Position numbers and translations under genes: made by a program
Origin: Capricornis sumatraensis
Taxonomy: Eukaryota; Chordata; Mammalia; Artiodactyla; Bovidae
Reading direction: 5' to 3'
DNA: 64,000 nt
NCBI RefSeq assembly: GCF_032405125.1
Contig: NW_027184618.1
Location: 5,084,001 to 5,148,000 of the forward strand
Notes under the pieces: generated by a model
Databases searched by the model: none
What the model saw: only the letters and a program-made list of their open reading frames with translations
What the model was told of the DNA's origin: nothing
Shown here: positions 23,001 through 33,667 of the stretch, one piece after another
Layout of the letters: each line of letters begins with the position of its first letter
How positions within the stretch are numbered: the stretch's first letter is position 1

Positions 23001-24849
23001 TTCGAGAACACCTGCCGCAACTCGAGAAAATCCAGGAAGTTCTCCCTTCCAGGCGAGATGAGGCCTATTTCCGATGAGGGGTCTGGAGACTAATGACACC
23101 TAACCTCTGGAACTTCGAAAGGGTCTTTCACAACCTTGCTGCCACTCAAGAAGTTCACTGCCATACCCGTCTCCACTCGAGAGGAAGCACGATGATCCCG
23201 CCCACATCCAGAGGAGCCCCGTTTCCCCCTCGTAGCTCGAGATGAGGGATCCTTTCCCTGCTTTCAACGGGAAAGAATTCCCGGCGTTCCCGTCGCATCT
23301 CAAAAGGAGGCACTCTCAACAGGAAAGGCGAGAGGAACTCCATGGTCGTACCACCATTCCAAGAGTTCCCCAGATGTCTCAGTCCATTCCGGAGGAACCT
23401 CTTTGCCCTGCACTGGCTCATCTTTCAGGCCGAGGATCGACTCACACCACGGTGGCACGTGGGACAGCCCTGTGGGAAAGCCTCGAGGGAAAGCCTCGAG
23501 GGAAAACCGCAGATCCTTTGATCCACGCGACGGGAAGCGTGACATTGCTGCTACAGCCTGGAAGGAAAGCGCACGTGCATGCTCCCACTCGAGACGAGGC
23601 CTGACTCCCCTGGGGAGACTCCAGAAGAACCCAAAGATCCATGTCAGCCCCTGAGAGGAATCCTCGGTTCCGGCCCTGACTCCACACAAGGTTTTTGGCC
23701 CCGGTATCGACAGGAGAGGAATCCCGAGAGGGCCCCTGGCAACTCGCATGGGGACTGGCCTCTCCTCAGGCCACCAGGGCGGGTCCCTGAGGTCCCCGTC
23801 GTAACTCGAGAACACCTGCCGCAACTCGAGAAAATCCAGGAAGTCCTCCCTTCCAGGCGAGATGAGGCCTATTTCCGATGAGGCGTCTGGAGACTAATGA
23901 CACCTAACCTTTGGAACTTCGAAAGAGTCTTTCACACCCTTGCTGCAACTCAAGAAGTTCACAGCCATACCCGTCTCCACTCGAGAGGAAGCACGATGGT
24001 CCCGCCCACATCCAGAGGAGCCCCGTTTCCCCCTCGTAGCTCGAGATGAGGGATCCTTTCCCTGCTTTCAACGGGAAAGAATTCCCGGCGTTCCCATCGC
24101 ATCTCAAGGGGAGGCACTCTCAACAGGAAAGGCGAGAGGAACTCCATGGTCGTACCACCATTCCAAGAGTTCCCCAGATGTCTCAGTCCATTCCAGAGGA
24201 ACCTCTTTGCCCTGCACTGGCTCATCTTTCACGCCGAGGATCGACTCACACCACGGTGGCACGTGGGACAGCCCTGTGGGACAGCCTCGAGGGAAAGCCT
24301 CGAGGGAAAACCACAGATCCTTTGATCCACGCCACGGGAAGCGTGACATTGCTGCTACAGCCTGGAAGGAAAGCGCACGTGCATGCCCCCACTCGAGACG
24401 AGGCCTGACTCCCCTGGGGAGACTCCACAAGTACCCAAAGATCCATGTCAGCCCCTGAGAGGAATCCTCGGTTCCGGCCCTGACTCCACACAAGGTTTTT
24501 GGCCCCGGTATCGACGGGAGAGGAATCCCGAGAGGCCCCCTAGCAACTCGCATGGGGACTGGCCTTTCCTGAGGCAACCAGGGCGGGTCCCTGAGGTCCC
24601 CGTCTTAACTCGAGAACACCTGCCGCAACTCGAGAAAATCCAGGAAGTTCTCCCTTCCAGGCGAGATGAGGCCTATTTCCGATGAGGCGTCTGGAGACTA
24701 ATGACACCTAACCTCTGGAACTTCGAAAGGGTCTTTCACACCCTTGCTGCAACTCAAGAAGTTCACCGCCATACCCGTCTCCACTCGAGAGGAAGCACGA
24801 TGGTCCCGCCCACATCCAGAGGAGACCCGTTTCCCCCTCGTAGCTCGAG
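20026..24849 (+). repeat. Six-monomer higher-order unit A-B-C-(D/B)-C-D (4824 bp)
   Basis: Monomer starts: 20026 (A), 20830 (B), 21634 (C), 22438 (D/B hybrid of a second kind), 23242 (C), 24046 (D with an altered 3-prime part). It reads as two tetramers minus two monomers. The type A monomers at 20026 and 24850 look identical at a spacing of 4824 bp. The last monomer has ACTCCACAAG near 24423, GGCCTTTCCTGAGGCAACC near 24562 and GTCTTAACTCG near 24602. The first two are largely shared with the monomer at 26458, which suggests it is a second mosaic. Confidence 0.87.
22438..23241 (+). repeat. Hybrid monomer D/B, second kind
   Basis: It is type D up to the C at 22778 (CATGCCCCC) and type B from the A at 22805 (CTCCACTGG), then ACTCCGGAAG, CCCCGTTATC and CACAACCTTG. 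The switch interval 22778-22805 is upstream of, and does not overlap, the interval in the D/B hybrid at 7159 when both are placed in monomer coordinates (340-367 against 381-462). Confidence 0.86.
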
Positions 24850-26457
24850 ATGAGGGATCCTTTCCCTGCTTTCAACGGGAAAGAATTCCCGGCGTTCCCG
24901 TCGCATCTCAAGGGGAGGCACTCTCAACAGGAAAGGCGAGAGGAACTCCATGGTCGTACCACCATTCCAAGAGTCCCCCAGATGTCTCAGTCCATTCCAG
25001 AGGAACCTCTTTGCCCTGCACTGGCTCATCTTTCACGCCGAGGATCGACTCACACCACGGTGGCACGTGGGACAGCCCTGTGGGAAAGCCTCGAGGGAAA
25101 GCCTCGAGGGAAAACCACAGATCCTTTGATCCACGCGACGGGAAGCGTGACATTTCTGCCACAGCCTGGAAGGAAAGAGCACGTGCATGCCCCCACTCGA
25201 GACAAGCCCTGACTCCCCTGGGGAGACTCCAGAAGTACCCAAAGTTCCATGTCAGCCCCTGAGAGGAATCCTCGTTTCCGGCCCTGACTCCACACAAGGT
25301 TTTTGACCCCGGTATCGACGGGAGAGGAATCCCGAGAGGCCCCCTAGCAACTCGCATGGGGAGTGGCCTCTCCTGAGGCCACCAGGGCGGTTCCCTGAGG
25401 TCCTCGTCGTAACTCGAGAACACCTGCCGCAACTCGAGATAATCCAGGAAGTTCTCCCTTCCAGGCGAGATGAGGCCTATTTCCGATGAGGCGTCTGGAG
25501 ACTAATGACACCTAAACTCTGGAACTTCGAAAGGGTCTTTCACACCCTTGCTGCGACTCAAGAAGTTCACTGCCATACCCGTCTCCACTCGAGAGGAAGC
25601 ACGATGGTCCCGCCCACATTCAGAGGAGCCCCGTTTCCCCCTCGTAGCTCGAGATGAGGGATCCTTTCCCTGCTTTCAACGGGAAAGAATTCCCGGCGTT
25701 CCCGTCGCATCTCAAGAGGAGGCACTCTCAACAGGAAAGGCGAGAGGAACTCCATGGTCGTACCACCATTCCAAGAGTCCCCCAGATGTCTCAGTCCATT
25801 CCAGAGGAACCTCTTTGCCCTGCACTGGCTCATCTTTCACGCCAAGGATCGACTCACACCACGGTGGCACGTGGAACAGCCCTGTGGGAAAGCCTCGAGG
25901 GAAAGCCTCGAGGGAAAACCGCAGATCCTTTGATCCACGCGACGGGAAGCGTGACATTGCTGCTACAGCCTGGAAGGAAAGCGCACGTGCTTGGCCCCAC
26001 TCGAGACGAGGCCTGACTCCACTGGGGAGACTCCGGAAGTACCCAAAGATCCATGTCAGCCCCTGAGAGGAATCCTCGGTTCCGGCCCTGACTCCACACA
26101 AGGTTTTTGGCCCCGTTATCGACAGGAGAGGAATCCCGAGAGGCCCCCTAGCAACTCGCATGGGGACTGGCCTCTCCTGAGGCCACCAGGGCGGGTCCCT
26201 GAGGTCCCCGTCGTAACTCGAGAACACCTGCCACAACTCGAGAAAATCCAGGAAGGTCTCCCTTCCAGGCGAGATGAGGCCTATTTCCGATGAGGCGTCT
26301 GGAGACTAATGACACCTAACATCTGGAACTTCGAATGGGTCTTTCACACCCTTTCTGCAACTCAAGAAGTTCACCGCCATACCCGTCTCAACTCGAGAGG
26401 AAGCACGATGGTCCCGCCCACATCCAGAGGAGCCCCGTTTCCCCCTCGTAGCTCAAG
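24850..26457 (+). repeat. Type A and type B monomers, last of the homogeneous array
   Basis: 24850 is a type A copy, with ACTCGAGATAATCC near 25433 as a private change. 25654 begins as type B but has GTGCTTGGCCCC near 25989. Its 3-prime part changes to ACAACTCGAG near 26232, GGAAGGTCTCCC near 26251, AACATCTGG near 26319, CGAATGGGTC near 26332 and CTTTCTGCAAC near 26351. Those changes are seen again only in the monomers at 29687 and 30478. Confidence 0.88.
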
Positions 26458-29400
26458 ATGAGGGATCCTTTCCCTGCTTTCAACGGGAAAGAATTCCCGG
26501 TGTTCCCGTCGCATCTCAAGAGGAGGCACTCTCAACAGGAAAGGCGAGAGGAAGTCCTTGGTCGTACCACCATTCCAAGAGTCCCCCAGATGTCTCAGTC
26601 CATTCCAGACTAACCTCTTTGCCCTGCACTATCTCATCTTTCACGCCGAGGATCGACTCACACCACGGTGGCTCGTGGGACAGCCCTGTGGGAAAGCCTC
26701 GAGGGAAAGCCTCGAGGGAAAACCACAGATCCTTTGATCCAGGCGACGGGAAGCGTGACATTGCTCCTACAGCCTGGAAGGAAAGCGCACGTGCATGCCC
26801 CCACTCGAGACGAGGCCTGACTCCCCTGGGGAGACTCCACAAGTACCCAAAGATCCATGTCAGCCCCTGAGAGGAATCCTCGGTTCCGGCCCTGACTGCA
26901 CACAAGGTTTTTGGCCCCGGTATCGAGGGGAGAGGAATCCCGAGAGGCCCCCTAGCAACTCGCATGGGGACTGGCCTTTCCTGAGGCCACCAGGGCGGGT
27001 CCCTGAGGTCCCCGTCGTAACTCGAGAACACCTGCCGCAACTCGAGAAAATCCAGGAAGTTCTCCCTTCCAGGCGAGATGAGGCCTATTTCCGATGAGGC
27101 GTCTGGAGACTAATGACACCTAAGCTCTGGAACTTCGAAAGGGTCTTTCACACCCTTGCTGCAACTCAAGAAGTTCACCGCCATACCCGTCTCCACTCTA
27201 GAGGAAGCACGATGGTCCCGCCCACATCCAGAGGAGCCCCGTTTCCCCCTCGTAGCTCGAGATGAGGGATCCTTAACCTGCTTTCAACGGGAAAGAATTC
27301 CCGGCGTTCCCATCGCATCTCAAGAGGAGGCAATCTCAACAGGAAAGGCGAGAGGAACTCCATGGTCGTACCACCATTCCAAGAGTCCCCCAGATGTCTC
27401 AGTCCATTCCAGAGGAACCTCTTTGCCCTGCACTGGCTCATCTTTCACGCCGAGGATCGACTGACACCACGGTAGCACGTGGGACAGCCCTGTGGGAAAG
27501 CCTCGAGGGAAAGCCTTGAGGGAAAACCGCAGATCCTTTGATCCACGCGACGGGAAGAGTGACATTGCTGCTACAGCCTGGAAGGAAAGCACACGTGCAT
27601 GCCCCAACTCGAGACGAGGCCTGACTCCCCTGGGGAGACTCCAGAAGTACCCAAAGATCCATGTCAGCCCCTGAGAGGAATCCTCGGTTCCGGCCCTGAC
27701 TCCACACAAGGTTTTTGGCCCCGGTATCGACAGGAGAGGAATCCCGAGAGGCCCCCTAGCACCTCGCATGGGGACTGGCCTCTCCTGAGGCCACCAGGGT
27801 GGGACCCTGAGGTCCCCGTCGTAACTCGAGAACACCTGCCACAACTCGAGAAAATCCAGGAAGTTCTCCCTTCCAGGCGAGATGAGGCCTATTTCCGATG
27901 AGGCCTCTGGAGACTAATGACACCTAACCTACGGAACTTCGAAAGGGTCTTTCACACCCTTGCGGCAACTCAAGAAGTTCACCGCCATACCCGTCTCCAC
28001 TCGAGAGGAAGCACGATGGTCCCACTCACTTCCAGAGGAGACCCGTTTCCCCCTCGGAGCTCGAGATGTCGGATCCTTTCCCTGCTTTCAACGGGAAAGA
28101 ATTCCCGGCGTTCCTGTCGCATCTCAAGAGGAGGCACTCTCAACAGGAAAGGCAAGAGGAACTCAATGGTAGTACCACCATTCCAAGAGTCCCCCAGATG
28201 TCTCAGTCCATTCCAGGGGAACCTCTTTGCCCTGCACTGGCTCATCTTTCACGCCGAGGATCGACTCACACCACGGTGCCTCGTGGGACAGCCCTGTGGG
28301 AAAGCCTCGAGGGAAAGCCTCGAGGGAAAACCACAGATCCTTTGATCCACGAGACGGGAAGCGTGACATTGCTGCTACAGCCTGGAAGGAAAGCGCACGT
28401 GCATGCCCCCACTCGAGACGAGGCCTGACTCCCCTGGGGAGACTCCAGAAGTACCCAAAGATCCATGTCAGCCCCTGAGAGGAATCCTCGGTTCCGGCCT
28501 TGAATCCACACAAGGATTTTGGCCCCGGTATCGACGGGAGAGGAATCCCGAGAGGCCCCCTAACACCTCGCATGGGGACTGGCCTCTCCTGAGGCCACCA
28601 GGGCGAGTCCCTGAGGTTCCCGTCGTAACTCGAGAACACCTGCCGCAACTCGAGAAAATCCAGGAAGTTCTCCCTTCCAGCCGAGATGAGGCCTATTTCT
28701 GATGAGGCGTCTTGAGACTAATGACACCTAACCTCTGGAACTTCGAAAGGGTCTTTCACACCCTTGCTGCAACTCAAGAAGTTCACCGCCATACCCGTCT
28801 CCCCTCGAGAGGAAGCACGATGGTCCCGCCCACTTCCAGAGGAGACCCGTTTCCACCTCGGAGCTCGAGATGACGGATCCTTTCCCTGCTTTCAACGGGA
28901 AAGAATTCCCGGCGTTCCCGTCGCATCTCAAGAGGAGGCACTCTCAACAGGAAAGGCGAGAGGAACTCCATGGTCGTACCACCATTCCAAGAGTCCCCCA
29001 GATGTCTCAGTCCATTCCAGAGGAAGCTCTTTGCCCTGCACTGGCTCATCTTTCACGCCGAGGATCGACTCACACCACGGTGGCACGTGGGACAGCCCTG
29101 TGGGAAAGCCTCGAGGGAAAGCCTCGAGGGAAAGCCTCGAGGGAAAACCACAGATCCTTTGATCCACGCCACGGGAAGCGTGACATTGCTGCTACAGCCT
29201 GGAAGGAAAGTGCACGTGCATGCCCCCACTCGAGACGAGGCCTGACTCCCCTGGGGAGACTCCAGAAGTACCCAAAGATCCATGTCAGCCCCTGAGAGGA
29301 ATCCTCGGTTCCAGCCCTGACTGCACACAAGGTTTTTGGCCCCGGTATCGACGGGAGAGGAATCCCGAGAGGCCCCCTAGCACCTGGCATGGGGACTGGA

Positions 29401-29686
29401 CTCTCCTGAAGCCACCAGGGCGGGTCCCTGAGGTCCCCGTCGTAACTCGAGAACACCTGCCGCAACTCGAGAAAATCCAGGAAGTTCTCCCTTCCAGGCG
29501 AGATGAGGCCTATTTCCGATGAGGCGTCTGGAGACTAATGACACCTAACCTCTGGAACTTCGAAAGGGTCTTTCACACCCTTGCTGTGACTCAAGAAGTT
29601 CACTGCCATACCCGTCTCCACTCGAGAGGAAGCACGATGGTCCCGCCCACATTCAGAGGAGCCCCGTTTCCCCCTCGTAGCTCGAG
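26458..29686 (+). repeat. Four diverged monomers beyond the higher-order array
   Basis: 26458 (804 bp): the 5-prime part shares GGTGTTCCCG and GAGGAAGTCCTTGG with the monomer at 31269, and the 3-prime part shares CTCCACAAG with the monomer at 24046. 27262 (804 bp): private changes CCTTAACCTGC, GGTAGCACG and GAAGAGTGAC. 28066 (804 bp): first copy of a subtype with ATGTCGGATCC, preceded by AGGCCTCTGG and CCTACGGAAC. 28870 (817 bp): three copies of the 13-bp repeat, plus ACTGCACAC and CTGGCATGGGGACTGGACTC. Confidence 0.88.
29102..29140 (+). repeat. 13-bp repeat, 3-unit form
   Basis: Three exact copies of the 13-mer start at 29102, 29115 and 29128. The same three-unit form occurs in the monomers at 39294, 43326, 48148, 57002 and 62630. 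Confidence 0.95.
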
Positions 29687-31268
29687 ATGAGGGATCCTTT
29701 CCCTGCTTTCAACGGGAAAGAATTCCCGGCGTTCCCGTCGCATCTCAAGAGGAGGCACTCTCAACAGGAAAGGCGAGAGGAACTCCATGGTCGTACCACC
29801 ATTCTAAGAGTCCCCCAGATGTCTCAGTCCATTCCAGAGGAACCTCTTTGCCCTGCACTGGCTCATCTCTCACGCCAAGGATCGACTCACACCACGGTGG
29901 CACGTGGAACAGCCCTGTGGGAAAGCCTCGAGGGAAAACCGCAGATCCTTTGATCCACGCGACGGGAAGCATGACATTGCTGCTACAGCCTGGAAGGAAA
30001 GCGCACGTGCATGGCCCCACTCGAGACGAGGCCTGACTCCACTGGGGAGACTCCGGAAGTACCCAAAGATCCATGTCAGCCCCTGAGAGGAATCCTCGGT
30101 TCCGGCCCTGACTCCACACAAGGTTTTTGGCCCCGGTATCGACAGGAGAGGAATCCCGAGAGGCCCCCTAGCAACTCGCATGGGGACTGGCCTCTCCTGA
30201 GGCCACCAGGGCGGGTCCCTGAGGTCCCCGTCGTAACTCGAGAACACCTGCCACAACTCGAGAAAATCCAGGAAGGTCTCCCTTCCAGGCGAGATGAGGC
30301 CTATTTCCGATGAGGCGTCTGGAGACTAATGACACCTAACATCTGGAACTTCGAATGGGTCTTTCACACCCTTTCTGCAACTCAAGAAGTTCACTGCCAT
30401 ACCCGTCTCCACTCGAGAGGAAGCACGATGGTCCCGCCCACATTCAGAGGAGCCCCGTTTCCCCCTCGTAGCTCGAGATGAGGGATCCTTTCCCTGCTTT
30501 CAACGGGAAAGAATTCCCGGCGTTCCCGTCGCATCTCAAGAGGAGGCACTCTCAACAGGAAAGGCGAGAGGAACTCCATGGTCGTACCACCATTCTAAGA
30601 GTCCCCCAGATGTCTCAGTCCATTCCAGAGGAACCTCTTTGCCCTGCACTGGCTCATCTCTCACGCCAAGGATCGACTCACACCACGGTGGCACGTGGAA
30701 CAGCCCTGTGGGAAAGCCTCGAGGGAAAACCGCAGATCCTTTGATCCACGCGACGGGAAGCATGACATTGCTGCTACAGCCTGGAAGGAAAGCGCACGTG
30801 CATGGCCCCACTCGAGACGAGGCCTGACTCCACTGGGGAGACTCCGGAAGTACCCAAAGATCCATGTCAGCCCCTGAGAGGAATCCTCGGTTCCGGCCCT
30901 GACTCCACACAAGGTTTTTGGCCCCGGTATCGACAGGAGAGGAATCCCGAGAGGCCCCCTAGCAACTCGCATGGGGACTGGCCTCTCCTGAGGCCACCAG
31001 GGCGGGTCCCTGAGGTCCCCGTCGTAACTCGAGAACACCTGCCACAACTCGAGAAAATCCAGGAAGGTCTCCCTTCCAGGCGAGATGAGGCCTATTTCCG
31101 ATGAGGCGTCTGGAGACTAATGACACCTAACATCTGGAACTTCGAATGGGTCTTTCACACCCTTTCTGCAACTCAAGAAGTTCACCGCCATACCCGTCTC
31201 CACTCGAGAGGAAGCACGATGGTCCCGCCCACATCCAGAGGAGCCCCGTTTCCCCCTCGTAGCTCGAG
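29687..31268 (+). repeat. Two identical 791-bp monomers in tandem
   Basis: Starts 29687 and 30478. Both derive from type B (CGCCAAGG, GTGGAACAG, CATGGCCCC, CTCCACTGG, ACTCCGG). Both carry only one 13-bp unit, ATTCTAAGAG, CATCTCTCACG and GAAGCATGAC. I could find no base difference between them. Identity runs from about 29599 to the equivalent of 31187, where the second copy changes from TTCACTGCC to TTCACCGCC. This is the most recent-looking duplication in the right part of the window. Confidence 0.9.
29919..29931 (+). repeat. 13-bp repeat, single-unit form
   Basis: Only one copy of the 13-mer is present before GGGAAAACC. The same form occurs in the monomers at 30478, 32877, 47357 and 60231 (the last with a C to A change in the unit). 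Confidence 0.93.
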
Positions 31269-32072
31269 ATGAGGGATCCTTTCCCTGCTTTCAACGGGAA
31301 AGAATTCCCGGTGTTCCCGTCGCATCTCAAGAGGAGGCACTCTCAACAGGAAAGGCGAGAGGAAGTCCTTGGTCGTACCACCATTCCAAGAGTCCCCCAG
31401 ATGTCTCAGTCCATTCCAGAGGAACCTCTTTGCCCTGCACTGGCTCATCTTTCACGCCGAGGATCGACTCACACCACGGTGGCACGTGGGACAGCCCTGT
31501 GGGAAAGCCTCGAGGGAAAGCCTCGAGGGAAAACCACAGATCCTTTGATCCACGCGACGGGAAGCGTGACATTGCTGCTACAGCCTGGAAGGAAAGCGCA
31601 CGTGCATGCCCCCACTCGAGACGAGGCCTGACTCCCCTGGGGAGACTCCAGAAGTACCCAAAGATCCATGTCAGCCCCTGAGAGGAATCCTCGGTTCCGG
31701 CCCTGACTCCACACAAGGTTTTTGGCCCCGGTATCGACGGGAGAGGAATCCCGAGAGGCCCCCTAGCAACTCGCATGGGGACTGGCCTCTCCTGAGGCCA
31801 CCAGGGCGGGTCCCTGAGGTCCCCGTCGTAACTCGAGAACTCCTGCCACAACTCGAGAAAATCCAGGAAGTTCTCCCTTCCAGGCGAGATGAGGCCTATT
31901 TCCGATGAGGCGTCTGGAGACTAATGACACCTAACCTCTGGAACTTCGAAAGGGTCTTTCACACCCTTGCTGCAACTCAAGAAGTTCACCGCCATACCCG
32001 TCTCCACTCGAGAGGAAGCACGATGGTCCCGCCCACATCCAGAGGAGCCCCGTTTCCCCCTCGGAGCTCGAG
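31269..32072 (+). repeat. Monomer sharing a haplotype with 26458
   Basis: It has GGTGTTCCCG and GAGGAAGTCCTTGG, otherwise seen only at 26458. Like 26458 it follows a monomer ending in CGAATGGGTC and CTTTCTGCAAC. The private changes are GAACTCCTGCCACAAC near 31838. The pair (30478 + 31269) is therefore a relative of the pair (25654 + 26458) displaced by 4811 bp. Confidence 0.85.
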
Positions 32073-33667
32073 ATGAGGGATCCTTTCCCTGCTTTCAACG
32101 GGAAAGAATTCCCGGCGTTCCCGTCGCATCTCAAGAGGAGGCACTCTCAACAGGAAAGGAGAGAGGAACTCCATGGTCGTACCACCATTCCAAGAGTCCC
32201 CCAGATGTCTCAGTCCATTCCAGAGGAACCTCTTTGCCCTGCACTGGCTCATCTTTCACGCCGAGGATCGACTCACACCACGGTGGCACGTGGGACAGCC
32301 CTGTGGGAAAGCCTCGAGGGAAAGCCTCGAGGGAAAACCACAGATCCTTTGATCCACGCCACGGGAAGCGTGACATTGCTGCTACAGCCTGGAAGGAAAG
32401 CGCACGTGCATGTCCCCACTCGAGACGAGGCCTGACTCCCCTGGGGAGACTCCAGAAGTACCCAAAGATACATGTCAGCCTCTGAGAGGAATCCTCGGTT
32501 CCGGCCCTGACTCCACACAAGGTTTTTGGCCCCGGTATCGACGGGAGAGGAATCCCGAGAGGCCCCCTAGCACCTCGCATGGGGACTGGCCTCTCCTGAG
32601 GCCACCAGGGCGGGTCCCTGAGGTCCCCGTCGTAACTCGAGAACACCTGCCGCAACTCGAGAAAATCCAGGAAGTTCTACCTTCCAGGCGAGATGAGGCC
32701 TATTTCTGATGAGGCGTCTGGAGACTAATGACACCTAAACTCTGGAACTTCGAAAGGGTCTTTCACACCCTTGCTGCAACTCAAGAAGTTCACCGCCATA
32801 CCCGTCTCCACTCGAGAGGAAGCACGATGGTCCCGCCCACATCCAGAGGAGCCCCGTTTCCCCCTCGTAGCTCGAGATGAGGGATCCTTTCCCTGCTTTC
32901 AACGGGAAAGAATTCCCGGCGTTCCCGTCGCATCTCAAAAGGAGGCACTCTCAACAGGAAAGGCGAGAGGAACTCCATGGTCGTACCACCATTCCAAGAG
33001 TCCCCCAGATGTCTCAGTCCATTCCAGAGGAACGTCTTTGCCCTGCACTGGCTCATCTTTCACGCCGAGGATCGACTCACACCACGGTGGCACGAGGGAC
33101 AGCCCTGTGGGAAAGCCTCGAGGGAAAACCACAGATCCTTTGATCCACGCGACGGGAAGCGTGACATTGCTGCTACAGCCTGGAAGGAAAGCGCACGTGC
33201 ATGCCCCCACTCGAGACGAGGCCTGACTCCCCTGGGGAGACTCCAGAAGTACCCAAAGATCCATGTCAGCCCCTGAGAGGAATCCTCGGTTCCGGCCCTG
33301 ATTCCACACAAGGATTTTGGCCCCGGTATCGACGGGAGAGGAATCCCGAAAGGCCCCCTAGCAACTCGCATGGGGACTGGCCTCTCCTGAGGCCACCAGG
33401 GCGGGTCCCTGTGGTCCCCGTCGTAACTCCAGAACACCTGCCGCAACTCGAGAAAATCCAGGAGGTTCTCCCTTCCAGGCGAGATAAAGCCTATTTCCGA
33501 TGAGGCGTCTGGAGACTAATGACACCTAACCTCTGGAACTTCGAAAGGGTCTTTCACACCCTTGCTGCAACTCAAGAAGTTCACCACCATACCCGTCTCC
33601 ACTCGAGAGGAAGCACGATGGTCCCGCCCACATCCAGAGGAGCCCCGTTTCCCCCTCGTAGCTCGAG
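32073..33667 (+). repeat. Two-monomer haplotype (804 + 791 bp), first occurrence
   Basis: Starts 32073 and 32877. The first has GTCAGCCTCTGAG near 32475 and CTATTTCTGATG near 32700. The second has CTCAAAAGG, GGCACGAGGGAC near 33091 and a single 13-bp unit. The same combination returns 14480 bp downstream at 46553 and 47357. Differences such as CCCGAAAGGCC near 33347 and GAGATAAAGCC near 33481 are private to this copy. Confidence 0.87.
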
